From the NCBI RefSeq assembly GCF_022828475.1, contig NZ_CP059557.1, forward strand, positions 6,371,470 to 6,435,469: DNA of 64,000 nucleotides. Direction: 5' to 3'. The translations under genes and the position numbers were made by a program. Numbering within the stretch: the first letter of the stretch is position 1; each line of letters starts with the position of its first letter. Of this stretch, positions 1 through 11,424 are shown piece by piece. This stretch comes from Saccharopolyspora gloriosae. Its GTDB lineage: Bacteria > Actinomycetota > Actinomycetes > Mycobacteriales > Pseudonocardiaceae. A model generated the notes under the pieces. That model was not told the origin of the DNA and ran no database searches. It saw nothing but the letters and a program-made list of their open reading frames with translations.

Positions 1-290
1 GAAATTCCGTCGCTCCGCCTCCGCCACCTGCCCGGTGAGGCCCTGCGAAGGCGGCAACAGGCTCTTCGAAACCCCCGTAACCGAGCTCGAATCACCTGAT
101 CGGTCTACCAACTCAAGTAGTGCTGCGCAGTCCACGAGCACGGTTGGACTCGCGGGCCGCCGCTCGTGCTCGTCCGGCGATCTCGCCGCAGCTTCGCCGA
201 ACCGCGCTCCGCAACGGCACTGCGGACGGCGCGGCGGCCAACGGGTTCCGCGCCCCCGCACCGAGTCCGTGTTCGATAAGGTCCGATGTC
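1..290. other. Left-edge stretch without a confident gene
   Basis: No gene can be assigned. A plus-strand frame open from base 1 stops at 97-99 and could be the tail of a gene entering from the left, and a minus-strand frame leaving the window between about 80 and 1 is also open, but neither has family-level similarity that I recognise. The rest presumably carries the promoter of the MocR-type regulator that starts at 291. Such regulators often control a divergent neighbour, so a minus-strand target gene beyond the left edge is possible. Confidence 0.3.
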
Positions 291-1691
291 GTGACCCGCG
301 AACGGTCCAGTTCGCCCGAATCGGGGCTGGACCTGCACTTGGACTGCTCCGGCCGACCGGACAGCGGCGCGCTCGCCGAGGCGTTGCGCGCGGCGATCCG
401 TGACGGGCGGCTCGCCGCGGGCACGCGGGTGCCTTCCACCAGGGCACTCGCCCAGGATCTCGGCATCGCCCGCGGCACCGTCACACGTGCCTACGTCCAG
501 CTCGGCACCGAAGGATTCCTGCTGACCAGGCAGGGTGCACCGACCACCGTCGCCGAGCGGCTCCGCACCGGCGAGCCCCCCGAACCCGCGGCACGTCCGG
601 CTCCGCGCGCACCGCGCTGGGATTTCCGGCCGGGCAGGCCGAACCTGAGCGCCTTCCCGCGCAAGGACTGGCTGGCGGCGAGCCGCCGCACCCTGCGCAC
701 CATGCCCGCCGACGAACTCGACTACGGAGACCCGCAAGGCCCGCTCGCGCTGCGGGAGGCGCTCACCCAATACCTGCGGCGCGCGCGAGCCGTGCACACT
801 TCGCCCGATCGACTGATCGTCTGCAACGGCTACAGCGAAGCGTTGTCGCTGATCAGCAGGGTCCTGCACGCGCAAGGCGCCTCCTCGATCGACTTCGAGG
901 ACCCCTCGCTGCCGCACCACCGGACCATCGCCGAGGACAACGGGATAACGGTGCACGGAGTCCCCGTCGACGACGGCGGCATCGACGTCTCCGCGCTGCG
1001 AAGCCACGCCGCCGTCATCACCCCGGCGCATCAGTTCCCGCTCGGCGTCACCATGCGGGCACAGCGCCGGACCGCACTGATCCGCGACGCCAAAGCCGCC
1101 GGCAGGATCATCGTGGAGGACGACTACGACGGGGAATTCCGCTTCGACCGGCAGCCGGTCGGATCCCTGCAAGGCATGGCGCCCGAAACGGTGATCTACG
1201 CCGGAACGGCGAGCAAGACCCTCGCCCCGGCGCTGCGGATCGCCTGGTTGGCGCTGCCCGCCCGGCTCGTCGAACCGGTGCGGGAGATGAAGACGCACGG
1301 CAGGTACGGGCCGGTGTTCGACCAGCTCGCACTCGCCGAGCTGGTCCGCTCCGGCGCCTACGACCAGCACGTCCGCCGGTCCCGGACGGCGTACCGGGCG
1401 CGGCGTGAGCAGCTGCTGCACGGCCTGGACGGCCTCCGGACCCGGCATCGGCGCTACCCGGCGGGCATCTCCGCCGGACTGCACCTGACCTTGCGGCTCG
1501 CGTCGGGCGGGCCGGACGAGCCGGAGATCATGGCACGGGCGCGCAGCCGCGGCGTCGAGCTCAAAGCGCTCGGCCCCTGGTGGGTGCAGCCCGGCGAACA
1601 CCCGCCCGGCGTGGTGATCGGTTACGCCGCTCCCGCCGAACACGCTTTCCGCCCCGCGTTGGAAGCGTTGCTCGACACGCTCGACCCATGA
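291..1691 (+). CDS. MocR/PdxR-type transcriptional regulator (GntR wHTH fused to class I aminotransferase fold)
   Basis: A GntR-type winged helix at about residues 15-80 (helix ending STRALAQDLGIARGTVTRAY) is followed by a complete fold-type I PLP-binding domain. The Schiff-base lysine is in the segment YAGTASKTLAP, Lys309 from the chosen start, and the DDYDGEFR signature lies before it. Proteins of this build use PLP or an amino-acid adduct as effector and commonly regulate pyridoxal synthesis (PdxR), GABA or taurine use. The GTG at 291 is chosen because it places the DNA-binding domain at the N terminus; an upstream ATG at 120 in the same frame would add a 57-residue tail with no family character. 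The target gene is not visible. About 466 residues, normal for the family. Confidence 0.85.
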   Translation: MTRERSSSPESGLDLHLDCSGRPDSGALAEALRAAIRDGRLAAGTRVPSTRALAQDLGIARGTVTRAYVQLGTEGFLLTRQGAPTTVAERLRTGEPPEPAARPAPRAPRWDFRPGRPNLSAFPRKDWLAASRRTLRTMPADELDYGDPQGPLALREALTQYLRRARAVHTSPDRLIVCNGYSEALSLISRVLHAQGASSIDFEDPSLPHHRTIAEDNGITVHGVPVDDGGIDVSALRSHAAVITPAHQFPLGVTMRAQRRTALIRDAKAAGRIIVEDDYDGEFRFDRQPVGSLQGMAPETVIYAGTASKTLAPALRIAWLALPARLVEPVREMKTHGRYGPVFDQLALAELVRSGAYDQHVRRSRTAYRARREQLLHGLDGLRTRHRRYPAGISAGLHLTLRLASGGPDEPEIMARARSRGVELKALGPWWVQPGEHPPGVVIGYAAPAEHAFRPALEALLDTLDP

Positions 1692-1817
1692 CCGCCGACG
1701 GCGCGGCGTGCCCCGCTACAGTGCCCTCGCGCGCCGGGCGGCCCCTCCCACCAACACGAACGAGGGGAACTGGTGTTCTATCCTGAGTCCCCGACCGGCG
1801 CACATCAAGGAGAAACC

Positions 1818-2294
1818 GTGGGCGAGCAGGAAGCAGACCAGGTGACCAGCGAAGAGACCCAAACCGAGCAGGCCCCGACGCAGCCGGAGAACGGTACCGC
1901 CCCGACCGAGGCGGACGCCGCGCCGACGACGGCGTCCGACGACGCCGCCCCTGCGGACGCGAACGCGACACCGGAGCCCGCGGCGAAGAAGCCCCGCGCC
2001 CGCAAGCAGAGCACCGCCAAGAAGACCCGCACGGTCGAACTCACCCTGACCGTGACGGGGACCGCTGAAGGCGAATGGCAGGCCGAGCTGCTGCACTCCG
2101 GCAAGCGGGTCGTCCAGGGCCTGCCGGTTCCGGCGGCAGCGGTGTCCAAGGCCGCCGCGGAACTGCACCAGGACATCTCCGAAGCCATCGAGGAGGTCCT
2201 GAGCGCCGCTCGGGAACAGCACGAGGCGAAGCTCGCCGAGCTCGAAGCCGAGGTCGAGCGGGTCCGCAAGGCGCTGTCCGAGCTCGAGAGCTGA
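1818..2294 (+). CDS. Conserved actinobacterial protein with disordered N terminus (DUF6319-like)
   Basis: The protein has about 158 residues. The first 60 are Ala/Thr/Glu/Pro rich and acidic. A short basic Lys/Arg stretch (KKPRARKQSTAKK) follows, and then a compact alpha/beta region of about 90 residues ends in a charged helix that is probably a coiled coil (EAKLAELEAEVERVRKAL). GTG 1818 is preferred over ATG 1773 because AAGGAG sits directly upstream of it. The overall shape resembles actinobacterial proteins labelled DUF6319, but I know no function. A strong hairpin follows at 2381-2412, so the gene is probably transcribed alone. Confidence 0.7.
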   Translation: MGEQEADQVTSEETQTEQAPTQPENGTAPTEADAAPTTASDDAAPADANATPEPAAKKPRARKQSTAKKTRTVELTLTVTGTAEGEWQAELLHSGKRVVQGLPVPAAAVSKAAAELHQDISEAIEEVLSAAREQHEAKLAELEAEVERVRKALSELES

Positions 2295-2380
2295 CGACCT
2301 TTCCGGTCGGCTGACACGTCCCCGGAACGTCGGCACCCCGATCCGCCCACGGGCGGCGGGCACCGACCATCCGGGGATCC

Positions 2381-2412
2381 GGGACGGTGGCGGCGCGCAA
2401 CGCCACCGTCCC
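2381..2412 (+). terminator. Intrinsic-type hairpin after the 1818 gene
   Basis: Two perfect 12-bp GC-rich arms (GGGACGGTGGCG and its complement) are separated by 8 nt. No T-run follows, which is common for actinomycete terminators. Confidence 0.6.
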
Positions 2413-2674
2413 GGTCACCGGTCCGTTCCCAGTGATCCGCGCAGGAAGTCGAGGACCCGCGCCACCCGCAGGCCGAGCGCGCACTCCGCCCGACTTCTCC
2501 CACTTCAGCGCACGTAGGCCCGCTCGGCGACGGGCCGGACGATGATGCCTCGCTCCGCTTCTGCGGCGATGAACCGGACCTTCGAGGCTCCGCCCGCCGC
2601 GCTCCGAACCCCCGGCCGCGGACCACTCGCTCGTGTAATGGCGAACAGGCGTTCGACTCTGGATGATCGGAGTC

Positions 2675-3034
2675 ATGGAACCCAGATCTCGCCGCCACCG
2701 CCCGCTCCACCTCGCACCGGCGTGCTCCCCGATGCCGACCGAACAGGTCCGGTCCACGAGCTCGTCGACCGACTGCACCGGGGCTGAACCACCTCCGTCG
2801 CACCCGCCGGGGCCTGCCCCGCCTGAATCCCACGCGTACACGGACGCACGCGCCGCCGCGTGCTCGGACGCCGGCCTGATCGCCGCGATCCGCGAATGCG
2901 AGTCGCTACGCCACCGCTTCTTGCACGACCAGCTCGTCCTGCTCACCGAGGCGCGCCGCCGCGGCCTGCGGCCGTCCGGCGGCCCGTGGCGGATGTCCCA
3001 CGACCACGCCGACGCGGAAGGGACACCGACATGA
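2675..3034 (+). CDS. Possible small hypothetical protein
   Basis: This is a weakly supported frame of about 119 residues. The N-terminal half is low-complexity Pro/Ser/Arg. The C-terminal half (around AAIRECESLRHRFLHDQLVLL and then EARRRGLRPSGG) looks like a real amphipathic helix pair, and its composition differs from the surrounding antisense shadow frames. No recognised family, and the ribosome-binding site is poor (GGAG only 2 nt from the ATG). The true start may be further downstream. It converges on rpoC. Confidence 0.3.
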   Translation: MEPRSRRHRPLHLAPACSPMPTEQVRSTSSSTDCTGAEPPPSHPPGPAPPESHAYTDARAAACSDAGLIAAIRECESLRHRFLHDQLVLLTEARRRGLRPSGGPWRMSHDHADAEGTPT

Positions 3035-3116
3035 TCTCCACGAAGTTGCGGCACGCCCTCGGCTCGGCCGCACGCACGATCTTCGGCGGCGCCGCGAACC
3101 TCCCCGAACAGCGGAA

Positions 3117-3144
3117 GGTCCCCGCTCGAACCCGAGCGGGGACC
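3117..3144 (-). terminator. rpoBC operon terminator
   Basis: A perfect 12-bp inverted repeat (GGTCCCCGCTCG and its complement) with a 4-nt loop lies 40 bp beyond the rpoC stop codon on the rpoC strand. Confidence 0.75.
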
Positions 3145-3183
3145 CTCCGTGCACTGTTCCGCGACCGCGGACCGCGAACCGCG

Positions 3184-6100
3184 TTACCGGTAGTCGCGAC
3201 CGAAGTCGTAGTCGTCCAGCGGCACCGCGGCACCGGTGCCCGCGCCGAACACGTCCGGCGTGTAGTAGCCGTCGTCGTAGGACGGGATCGCGTACGCCGC
3301 GGCCCGTGCCTCCTCGGTCGGCTGCACCTGGATGTTGCGGTAGCGGTTGATGCCGGTACCGGCCGGGATCAACTTACCGATGATCACGTTCTCCTTCAGG
3401 CCGACCAGCTTGTCACTCGCGCCCTCGATCGCGGCGTTCGTGAGGATGCGGGTCGTCTCCTGGAAGGAGGCCGCCGACAGCCAGGACTCGGTGGCCAGCG
3501 AGGCCTTCGTGATGCCCATCAGCACCGGACGGCCCGAAGCCGGGTCGCCGCCCTCGGACACCACGCGGCGGTTCTCGCCCTCGAACTGCGAGCGCTCCAC
3601 CGGGGAACCGGGCAGGAACTCGGTGGCACCCGAGTCGATGATGATGACCCGCCGCAGCATCTGGCGGACGATGACCTCCACGTGCTTGTCGTGGATGCCC
3701 ACACCCTGCGAGCGGTACACCTCCTGGACCTCGCGGACCAGGTGCAGCTGAGCCTCTCGCGGACCCATCACGCGCAGCACCTCGTGCGGGTCGACCGCAC
3801 CTTCCAGCAGCTGCTGGCCGACGTCCACGTGGTCGCCGTCCGCGATCTGCCGCTCGGTGCCGTCCACCGAGATCGCCGCGAGCCGCTGCCGCTTGGACAG
3901 CTTGTCGTAGACGATCTCTTCGCTGCCGTCGTCCGGGATGACCGTGATCTTCCAGTACCGGTCGTTGTCCTCCATCCGGATCCGGCCGGGGGCGTCGGCG
4001 ATGGGCGCCTTGCCCTTCGGGACCCGGGCCTCGAACAACTCCGTGACACGCGGAAGACCGGTGGTGATGTCGTCACCGGCGACACCGCCCTGGTGGAACG
4101 TACGCATCGTCAGCTGCGTACCGGGCTCACCGATGGACTGGGCGGCGACGATGCCGACGGCCTCGCCGACGTCCACCAGCTTGCCGGTGGCCATCGAACG
4201 GCCGTAGCAGACCGCACACACACCGACACCGGACTCGCAGGTCAGCACGCTGCGGACCTTGACCTTGGAGACCTTGGCCCCGAGCAGCTTCTCGATCGCC
4301 GGGTCACCCAGGTCGGAACCGCGGGCGAGCACGATGTTGCCGTCCGAGTCCGTGACGTCCTCGGCGGTGGTGCGGGCGTAGATGCTGGTCTCGACGTGCG
4401 CGTCGCGCAGCACCGTGCCGTCCGGGAACACCTCGGCGATCGGCATCTTGATGCCGCGCTCGGTACCGCAGTCGGTCTCCCGCACGATGACGTCCTGCGA
4501 GACGTCCACCAGACGACGGGTCAGGTAACCCGAGTCGGCGGTACGCAGCGCAGTGTCGGCCAGACCCTTGCGGGCACCGTGGTTGGAGATGAAGTACTCC
4601 AGCACGGACAGGCCTTCGCGGTAGTTCGCCTTGATCGGGCGAGGGATGTACTCACCCTTCGGGTTCGACACCAGACCACGCATGCCCGCGAGCTGCACGA
4701 CCTGGGTCATGTTGCCCGCCGCACCGGACTTCACGATCATGCTGATCGAGTTGTCCTCGGGGAAGTTCTTCTCCATGGCCTCGGCGACCTCGTCCTTGGC
4801 CGCCGTCCAGACCTTGACCAGCTCCGCGTTGCGCTCCTGGTAAGACAGCGCACCACGGCGGTAGCGCTTCTCCACCTGCTCGGCGCGCTGCTCGTAGGAG
4901 TCGAGGATCTCGCTCTTCTGCGGCGGCACGACCACGTCGGAGATCGACACGGTCACACCGGAACGCGTGGCCCAGTGGAAACCGGCGTCTTTGAGCCGGT
5001 CCAGGGTCTGCGCGACCGCGACCATCGGGTACCGCTCGGCGAGGTCGTTGACGATCGCCGCCTGCCGCTTCTTCGGCAGCAGGTCGTTGACGAACGGATA
5101 GTCCTCGGGCAGCAGCTCGTTGAAGAACACGCGGCCCAACGTGGTGTCGGCGAGCCACGGCTTGCCCGGCTCCCAGTCCTCCGGCGTGGCCTCCTTGGCG
5201 GGCACCACGTCGCGCAACCGGATCCGGATCTTCGCCTGCAACGACAGGCTGCCGCGGTCGAAGGCCATGATGGCCTCGCCGACCGAGGAGTACGCCTGGC
5301 CCTCGCCGATGGCACCATCGACCAGCCTGGTCAGGTGGTAGAGGCCGGTGACCATGTCCAGTCGCGGCATCGCCAGCGGACGGCCCGAGGCGGGCGAAAG
5401 GATGTTGTTGCTCGAAAGCATCAAGATCCGGGCCTCGGACTGAGCCTCCGACGACAGCGGCAGGTGAACCGCCATCTGGTCACCGTCGAAGTCGGCGTTG
5501 AACGCCTCGCACACCAGCGGGTGCAGCTGGATGGCCTTGCCCTCCACCAGCTGCGGCTCGAAGGCCTGAATACCCAGCCGGTGCAGCGTAGGAGCACGGT
5601 TGAGCAGCACGGGGTGCTCAGCGATGACCTCTTCCAGCACGTCCCACACCTGCGGGCGCTGGCGCTCCACCATCCGCTTGGCGGACTTGATGTTCTGCGC
5701 GTGGTTGAGGTCGACCAGCCGCTTCATCACGAACGGCTTGAACAGCTCGACCGCCATCTCCTTCGGCAGGCCGCACTGGTGCAGCTTCAGCTGCGGGCCG
5801 ACGACGATGACCGAACGGCCGGAGTAGTCGACGCGCTTACCGAGCAGGTTCTGCCGGAAGCGACCCTGCTTGCCCTTGAGCAGGTCGGACAGCGACTTCA
5901 GCGGCCGGTTGCCGGGGCCGGTCACCGGACGTCCGCGGCGGCCGTTGTCGAACAGCGCGTCCACGGACTCCTGCAGCATCCGCTTCTCGTTGTTGACGAT
6001 GATCTCGGGCGCACCGAGGTCGATCAGTCGCTTGAGGCGGTTGTTGCGGTTGATGACCCGGCGGTACAGGTCGTTCAGGTCCGAGGTGGCGAACCGGCCA

Positions 6101-7095
6101 CCGTCGAGCTGGACCATCGGACGCAGGTCCGGCGGGATCACCGGCACGCAGTTGAGAACCATGCCGCCGGGGTTGTTCCCGGTGGCCTGGAACGCCGCGA
6201 CGACCTTGAGCCGCTTGAGCGCGCGAAGCTTCTTCTGCCCCTTGCCGGAGCGGATCGTCTCGCGCAGCAGCTCGGCCTCGGCGCCGATGTCGAAGTCCTG
6301 CAACAGCGCCTGGATGGACTCGGCACCCATGCCGCCGGTGAAGTACTCGCCGTACCGGTCGTAGAGCTCGCGGTAGAGCATCTCGTCCGAGATCAGCTGA
6401 CGGGGCTCCAGCTTCGTGAAGGTCTCCCAGATCTCGTCGAGCTTGTCGATGTCGCGCTGCGAACGGTCGCGCAGCTGGCGCATCTCGCGCTCGCCGCCCT
6501 CCTTGACCTTCCGCCGCACATCGCTCTTCGCGCCCTCGGCCTCCAGCTCGGCCAGGTCGGCCTCCAGCTTCTGGGCACGGGCCTCGAGGTCCGCGTCCCG
6601 CTGGTCGGAGACCCGCTTGCGCTCGACCGTCATCTCGTTCTCGAGCGTCGACAGGTCGTTGTGCCGCATTTCGGTGTTCACCGAGGTGATCACGTAAGCG
6701 GCGAAGTAAATGATCTTCTCGAGGTCCTTGGGAGCCAGGTCCAGCAAGTAGCCGAGCCGACTCGGAACACCCTTGAAGTACCAGATGTGGGTCACCGAAG
6801 CGGCGAGCTCGATGTGCCCCATCCGCTCGCGGCGCACCTTGGCCCGGGTCACCTCGACGCCGCAGCGCTCACAGATGATGCCCTTGAAGCGGACCCGCTT
6901 GTACTTGCCGCAGTAGCATTCCCAGTCCCGAGTCGGACCGAAGATCTTTTCGCAGAAAAGACCGTCCTTCTCCGGCTTCAGGGTTCGGTAGTTGATTGTC
7001 TCGGGCTTCTTGACCTCGCCGAACGACCACTGGCGGATGTCGTCGGCCGTGGCGAGGCCGATGCGAAGTTCATCGAAGAAGTTGACGTCCAGCAC
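3184..7095 (-). CDS. rpoC: DNA-directed RNA polymerase subunit beta'
   Basis: This is the largest core subunit of RNA polymerase and carries the catalytic magnesium site. It has 1303 residues, the normal actinobacterial length. Visible landmarks are the N-terminal zinc ribbon (CYCGKYK ... CERCGVEV) near residues 60-80, the catalytic NADFDGD motif near residue 530, the bridge-helix and trigger-loop region, and the second zinc site (CGTERGI with the later [13 protein letters not shown]). It lies 111 bp downstream of rpoB on the same strand and is almost certainly cotranscribed with it. The hairpin at 3117-3144 ends the unit. Confidence 0.99.
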   Translation of the reverse strand: MLDVNFFDELRIGLATADDIRQWSFGEVKKPETINYRTLKPEKDGLFCEKIFGPTRDWECYCGKYKRVRFKGIICERCGVEVTRAKVRRERMGHIELAASVTHIWYFKGVPSRLGYLLDLAPKDLEKIIYFAAYVITSVNTEMRHNDLSTLENEMTVERKRVSDQRDADLEARAQKLEADLAELEAEGAKSDVRRKVKEGGEREMRQLRDRSQRDIDKLDEIWETFTKLEPRQLISDEMLYRELYDRYGEYFTGGMGAESIQALLQDFDIGAEAELLRETIRSGKGQKKLRALKRLKVVAAFQATGNNPGGMVLNCVPVIPPDLRPMVQLDGGRFATSDLNDLYRRVINRNNRLKRLIDLGAPEIIVNNEKRMLQESVDALFDNGRRGRPVTGPGNRPLKSLSDLLKGKQGRFRQNLLGKRVDYSGRSVIVVGPQLKLHQCGLPKEMAVELFKPFVMKRLVDLNHAQNIKSAKRMVERQRPQVWDVLEEVIAEHPVLLNRAPTLHRLGIQAFEPQLVEGKAIQLHPLVCEAFNADFDGDQMAVHLPLSSEAQSEARILMLSSNNILSPASGRPLAMPRLDMVTGLYHLTRLVDGAIGEGQAYSSVGEAIMAFDRGSLSLQAKIRIRLRDVVPAKEATPEDWEPGKPWLADTTLGRVFFNELLPEDYPFVNDLLPKKRQAAIVNDLAERYPMVAVAQTLDRLKDAGFHWATRSGVTVSISDVVVPPQKSEILDSYEQRAEQVEKRYRRGALSYQERNAELVKVWTAAKDEVAEAMEKNFPEDNSISMIVKSGAAGNMTQVVQLAGMRGLVSNPKGEYIPRPIKANYREGLSVLEYFISNHGARKGLADTALRTADSGYLTRRLVDVSQDVIVRETDCGTERGIKMPIAEVFPDGTVLRDAHVETSIYARTTAEDVTDSDGNIVLARGSDLGDPAIEKLLGAKVSKVKVRSVLTCESGVGVCAVCYGRSMATGKLVDVGEAVGIVAAQSIGEPGTQLTMRTFHQGGVAGDDITTGLPRVTELFEARVPKGKAPIADAPGRIRMEDNDRYWKITVIPDDGSEEIVYDKLSKRQRLAAISVDGTERQIADGDHVDVGQQLLEGAVDPHEVLRVMGPREAQLHLVREVQEVYRSQGVGIHDKHVEVIVRQMLRRVIIIDSGATEFLPGSPVERSQFEGENRRVVSEGGDPASGRPVLMGITKASLATESWLSAASFQETTRILTNAAIEGASDKLVGLKENVIIGKLIPAGTGINRYRNIQVQPTEEARAAAYAIPSYDDGYYTPDVFGAGTGAAVPLDDYDFGRDYR

Positions 7096-7206
7096 GTCGG
7101 GTCTTCTCCCTTAGTCGAAAGGTCCGGCCGACTACCGGCCGGGAATGCCAGGTTGGGTCGAAGGCCGGTCCGCGGGCAGGCACATGCCCGCGGACCGGCG
7201 GCGAAG

Positions 7207-10200
7207 TCACTGAACGACGTCGTCCACCGAAGGCGACTCGTTGCGGGACAGGTTGATGCCGAGGTTCGCCGCGGCACGCTCCAAGTCCTCGTCGTCCCCG
7301 TCGCGCATCTCGATGGCGGCACCGTCGGTCGAGAGCACCTCGACGTTCAGGCACAGCGACTGCAGCTCCTTGAGGAGCACCTTGAACGACTCCGGAATGC
7401 CCGGGTCGGGAATGTTCTCGCCCTTGACGATCGCCTCGTAGACCTTCACGCGGCCGATCACGTCGTCGGACTTGATCGTCAGCAGTTCCTGCAGGGTGTA
7501 CGCGGCACCGTATGCCTGCATGGCCCAGCACTCCATCTCACCGAAGCGCTGGCCACCGAACTGCGCCTTACCGCCCAGCGGCTGCTGGGTGATCATCGAG
7601 TACGGGCCGGTCGACCGGGCGTGGATCTTGTCGTCCACCAGGTGCGACAGCTTCAGGATGTACATGTAGCCGAGGGCCACCGGGTACGGGTACGGCTCGC
7701 CGCTACGCCCGTCGAACAGCTGCGCCTTGCCGTTGCCCTTGACCATGCGCTCACCATCGCGGTTCGGCAGGGTCGAGCCGAGCAGGCCGGTGATCTCTTC
7801 TTCACGAGCACCGTCGAAGACCGGGCTGGCGGTGTTGGTACCCGCCTCGACCTCGTAGAGGTCGGAGGGCAGCCGCCTCGCCCAGTCCGGGTCCCCGTCG
7901 ATGGACCAGCCCTGCGAGGCGATCCACCCGAGGTGGGTCTCCAGCACCTGGCCGATGTTCATCCGTCGCGGCACACCGTGGGTGTTCAGGATGATGTCGA
8001 CCGGGGCGCCGTCCTCGGTGAACGGCATGTCCTCGATCGGCAGGATCTTGCCGATGACGCCCTTGTTGCCGTGCCGGCCGGCGAGCTTGTCGCCGTCCTG
8101 GATCTTGCGCTTCTGCGCCACGTAGACCCGCACGAGCTCGTTGACGCCGGGGGGCAGCTCGTCGTCCTCGTCGCGGTTGAACACGCGCACGCCGATGACC
8201 TTGCCGGTCTCGCCGTGCGGCACCTTCAGCGAGGTGTCGCGAACTTCGCGGGCCTTCTCGCCGAAGATCGCGCGCAGCAGCCGCTCCTCCGGGGTCAGCT
8301 CGGTCTCGCCCTTCGGCGTGACCTTGCCGACGAGGATGTCGCCGCCCTGCACCTCGGCACCGATCCGGATGATGCCGCGCTCGTCGAGGTCGGCCAGCAC
8401 GTCCTCGGAGACGTTCGGGATGTCCCGAGTGATCTCCTCCGCGCCCAGCTTGGTGTCGCGAGCATCGACCTCGTGCTCCTCGATGTGGATCGAGGTGAGC
8501 ACGTCGTCCTGCACCAGACGCTGGGACAGGATGATCGCGTCTTCGTAGTTGTGCCCCTCCCACGGCATGATGGCCACGCGCAGGTTCTTGCCCAGCGCCA
8601 TCTCGCCGTTCTGGGTGCACGGCCCGTCCGCGATGACCTGACCGACCTCGACGCGATCGCCTTCGTTCACGATCGGCTTCTGGTTGGTGCAGGTGCCGTG
8701 GTTCGAGCGGTTGAACTTCTGCAGCCGGTAGGTGTGGCGGGAGCCGTCGTCGGCCATCACCGTCACGTAGTCGGCGCAGAGCTCTTCGATGACGCCCGCC
8801 TTGTCGGCGGTCACCACGTCCCCGGCGTCGACCGCGGCACGGAGCTCCATGCCGGTGCCGACCAGCGGCGACTCGCTGCGCAGCAGCGGCACCGCCTGAC
8901 GCTGCATGTTCGCACCCATCAGGGCGCGGTTCGCGTCGTCGTGCTCGAGGAACGGGATCATCGCGGTCGCGGCGGAGACCATCTGTCGCGGCGAGACGTC
9001 CATGTAGTCGATCTCGGTCGGAGCCAGCAGCTCGACCTCGCCGCCCTTACGGCGGCCCAGGACGCGCTCGTCGAGGAACGTGCCGTCTTCGTCGATCGGC
9101 GCGTTCGCCTGCGCCTTGACGTAGCGGTCCTCTTCGTCCGCGGTCAGGTAGTCGATCCGGTCGGTGACCTGGCCGTCGACGACCTTGCGGTACGGCGTCT
9201 CGATGAATCCGAACGGGTTGACCCTGGCGAACGTGGCCAGCGAGCCGATCAGGCCGATGTTCGGGCCTTCCGGCGTCTCGATCGGACACATCCGGCCGTA
9301 GTGCGACGGGTGGACGTCGCGGACCTCCATGCCGGCGCGCTCCCGGGACAGACCGCCCGGCCCGAGCGCGGAGAGACGACGCTTGTGCGTCAGGCCCGCG
9401 ATCGGGTTGGTCTGGTCCATGAACTGGGAGAGCTGCGAAGTGCCGAAGAACTCGCGGATCGCCGCCACGACCGGGCGGATGTTGATCAGCGTCTGCGGCG
9501 TGATCGCTTCGACGTCCTGAGTGGTCATCCGCTCACGGACGACGCGCTCCATGCGGGACAGGCCGACCCGAACCTGGTTCTGGATCAGCTCGCCGACGGT
9601 GCGCAGGCGACGGTTGCCGAAGTGGTCGATGTCGTCGACCTCGACCGGAACCTCCAGGTCGCCCTCGCCCATCGAGGTGTCGCCGGCGTGCAACCGGACG
9701 AGGTACTCGATCGTCGTGACGATGTCGTCCTCGGTGAGGACGCCGGAGTCGAACGGCAGCTCGAGGCCCAGCTTCTTGTTGACCTTGTAGCGGCCGACAC
9801 GAGCCAGGTCGTAGCGCTTCTCCTTGAAGAACAGGTTCTCCAGGAGGGTCTGCGCGCTCTCCTTCGTCGGGGGCTCACCCGGACGCAGCTTGCGGTAGAT
9901 GTCCAGCAGCGCCTCGTCCTGACCGGCGGTGTGGTCCTTCTCCAGAGTCGCCATCAGCGTCTCGGAGAAGCCGAACCGCTCGCGGATCGCCTCGGCGCTC
10001 CAGCCCAGCGCCTTGAGCAGCACGGTAACGGGCTGACGGCGCTTGCGGTCGATGCGAACACCGACGGTGTCGCGCTTGTCGACATCGAACTCCAGCCACG
10101 CACCGCGGCTGGGGATGATCTTGACGCTGTAGACGTCCTTGTCGGTCGTCTTGTCGACCGAGCTGTCGAAGTAGACGCCGGGAGAGCGCACGAGCTGGGA

Positions 10201-10689
10201 CACCACGACGCGCTCGGTGCCGTTGATGATGAAGGTGCCCTTGTTGGTCATGACCGGGAAGTCACCCATGAACACCGTCTGGCTCTTGATCTCGCCAGTG
10301 GTGTGGTTGGTGAACTCCGCCGTGACGAACAGCGGGGCCGCGTAGGTCATGTCCTTGTCCTTGCACTCGTCAACCGAGGCCTTGACCTCGTCGAAGCGCG
10401 GGTCTGTAAAGGACAGGGACATCGATCCGGAGAAGTCCTCAATCGGGGAGATCTCGCTGAGGACCTCTTCCAGGCCACCGACAGGGCTTTCATCGCCGGC
10501 GTCGACCCGGCGCTGGAACCAGGTCTCATTGCCGACAAGCCATTCGAAGGACTGGACCTGCAGATCGAGCAGATCAGGTACTTCCAACGGTTCGCGGATG
10601 TTCGCGAACGAGACCCGCCTGGGTGCCCCAGCGATCCCCGACGTGTAGTTGGAAGCTGCAGAGACCTTGGTCGCGCGGGAGACTGCCAA
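7207..10689 (-). CDS. rpoB: DNA-directed RNA polymerase subunit beta
   Basis: The protein has 1160 residues and is full length for actinobacteria. It starts at TTG (10689), seven codons upstream of a recognisable [10 protein letters not shown]-type N terminus, with GGAAGGA about 7 nt before it. The rifampicin-resistance-determining cluster is near residues 415-450. Using E. coli numbering it keeps Q513, D516, H526 and S531, but carries Thr at 518, Ile at 521 and Ala at 522, where most actinomycetes have Asn, Leu and Ser. It binds the sigma factor and the RNA:DNA hybrid and forms the active cleft with beta'. A promoter candidate lies at 10835-10863. Unlike in E. coli, it is not directly next to rplL, because the mce cluster and a CHAT gene lie between. 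Confidence 0.99.
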   Translation of the reverse strand: MAVSRATKVSAASNYTSGIAGAPRRVSFANIREPLEVPDLLDLQVQSFEWLVGNETWFQRRVDAGDESPVGGLEEVLSEISPIEDFSGSMSLSFTDPRFDEVKASVDECKDKDMTYAAPLFVTAEFTNHTTGEIKSQTVFMGDFPVMTNKGTFIINGTERVVVSQLVRSPGVYFDSSVDKTTDKDVYSVKIIPSRGAWLEFDVDKRDTVGVRIDRKRRQPVTVLLKALGWSAEAIRERFGFSETLMATLEKDHTAGQDEALLDIYRKLRPGEPPTKESAQTLLENLFFKEKRYDLARVGRYKVNKKLGLELPFDSGVLTEDDIVTTIEYLVRLHAGDTSMGEGDLEVPVEVDDIDHFGNRRLRTVGELIQNQVRVGLSRMERVVRERMTTQDVEAITPQTLINIRPVVAAIREFFGTSQLSQFMDQTNPIAGLTHKRRLSALGPGGLSRERAGMEVRDVHPSHYGRMCPIETPEGPNIGLIGSLATFARVNPFGFIETPYRKVVDGQVTDRIDYLTADEEDRYVKAQANAPIDEDGTFLDERVLGRRKGGEVELLAPTEIDYMDVSPRQMVSAATAMIPFLEHDDANRALMGANMQRQAVPLLRSESPLVGTGMELRAAVDAGDVVTADKAGVIEELCADYVTVMADDGSRHTYRLQKFNRSNHGTCTNQKPIVNEGDRVEVGQVIADGPCTQNGEMALGKNLRVAIMPWEGHNYEDAIILSQRLVQDDVLTSIHIEEHEVDARDTKLGAEEITRDIPNVSEDVLADLDERGIIRIGAEVQGGDILVGKVTPKGETELTPEERLLRAIFGEKAREVRDTSLKVPHGETGKVIGVRVFNRDEDDELPPGVNELVRVYVAQKRKIQDGDKLAGRHGNKGVIGKILPIEDMPFTEDGAPVDIILNTHGVPRRMNIGQVLETHLGWIASQGWSIDGDPDWARRLPSDLYEVEAGTNTASPVFDGAREEEITGLLGSTLPNRDGERMVKGNGKAQLFDGRSGEPYPYPVALGYMYILKLSHLVDDKIHARSTGPYSMITQQPLGGKAQFGGQRFGEMECWAMQAYGAAYTLQELLTIKSDDVIGRVKVYEAIVKGENIPDPGIPESFKVLLKELQSLCLNVEVLSTDGAAIEMRDGDDEDLERAAANLGINLSRNESPSVDDVVQ

Positions 10690-10834
10690 GATGCGTCCTT
10701 CCGGGACTCTGAACTGGCTACAGCCGCGTCAGGAGGCGTTGGCAACCAGCTAACACGACTGTCAAGGGTGCAATGGCGCCCACGATCCTACGTCCCGTCA
10801 TGGGGAGAGCGGAAAGAGGGCAGCGCAAAGTAGC

Positions 10835-10863
10835 AGTCTAGACGCTACGACGCCACCTGTCGA
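10835..10863 (-). promoter_or_regulatory. Candidate SigA-type promoter of rpoBC
   Basis: On the minus strand, TCGACA (-35) and TAGACT (-10) are separated by exactly 17 bp, about 145 bp upstream of the rpoB start. This is a good match to the actinobacterial housekeeping consensus. It was found by eye, with no mapped start. Confidence 0.55.
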
Positions 10864-11424
10864 GGGGCCCGCCGACGAACCGTCCCGGAAGCCGTCTGCG
10901 GAGCCGCACCTCGCGAGGCCCTGCCCGTGTTGGTGACCAGAGTGAACCCGCCGCAGCCGACAGTCAAGAGATCACGCTCCGATCACCCTCGTGGCGCAAG
11001 ACACGATCACTCGACGTGATCGACGAAGTCGCCGTTTCGCCTGGTCACAACTCCACTACCCGGTTGTTTCGGCGATTTTCCGCCAGTGTTCGCACAGTCC
11101 CGGCAGTAGCTCACCGCACCCGGATTCGTCCGGTTACGACCCCGAAGATGACCTCTGTTCCCCTATGATCCGGAAAGCCGCCAGCGTTGTCGGCCATCTC
11201 ACGCGACCGGGCTTCGGGCGGGTCGTCCGGCCGGGCGCGGGAGTGGAACACCGCCCACCTGACCTCGCAGGGAGTCGCCGATCGTGCACGGAACGCGTGC
11301 TCCGGCAGCAGGCCGTCCGCGGCGCGCGCACGGGCTATTCGGTACCCACGAACATCGGTACGGTGAAACGTCCCGCGACGCCGCGACGCTGATAGTCGTG
11401 TGAGCATGCCACAGGAGAATCGGG
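10864..11424. other. Divergent intergenic region between rpoB and the CHAT gene
   Basis: About 560 bp without a convincing gene. An open plus-strand frame at 10991-11392 lacks a ribosome-binding site and has a random-looking Arg/Pro/Ser composition. A TATGAT hexamer at 11164-11169 could be a -10 element for the CHAT gene, but no good -35 box accompanies it. Confidence 0.4.

Noticed and set aside
105-1643. Long minus-strand frame opposite the MocR-type regulator.
   Set aside because: Antisense shadow with biased composition; the plus-strand product has clear wHTH and aminotransferase motifs.
10736-10765. TTGACA (10760-10765, minus strand) as an alternative rpoB promoter.
   Set aside because: No acceptable -10 hexamer at the right distance, whereas TCGACA-N17-TAGACT at 10835-10863 is complete.
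2860-10833. An uninterrupted plus-strand frame of more than 2600 codons opposite rpoC and rpoB.
   Set aside because: It is the mirror of two certain genes. High-GC codon use removes stop codons from the antisense frame, and the translation is a repetitive Arg/His/Val/Leu/Asp mixture with no domains.
10991-11392. Plus-strand frame of 133 codons upstream of the CHAT gene.
   Set aside because: No ribosome-binding site, no recognisable fold, and the region is the divergent promoter space of rpoB and the CHAT gene.
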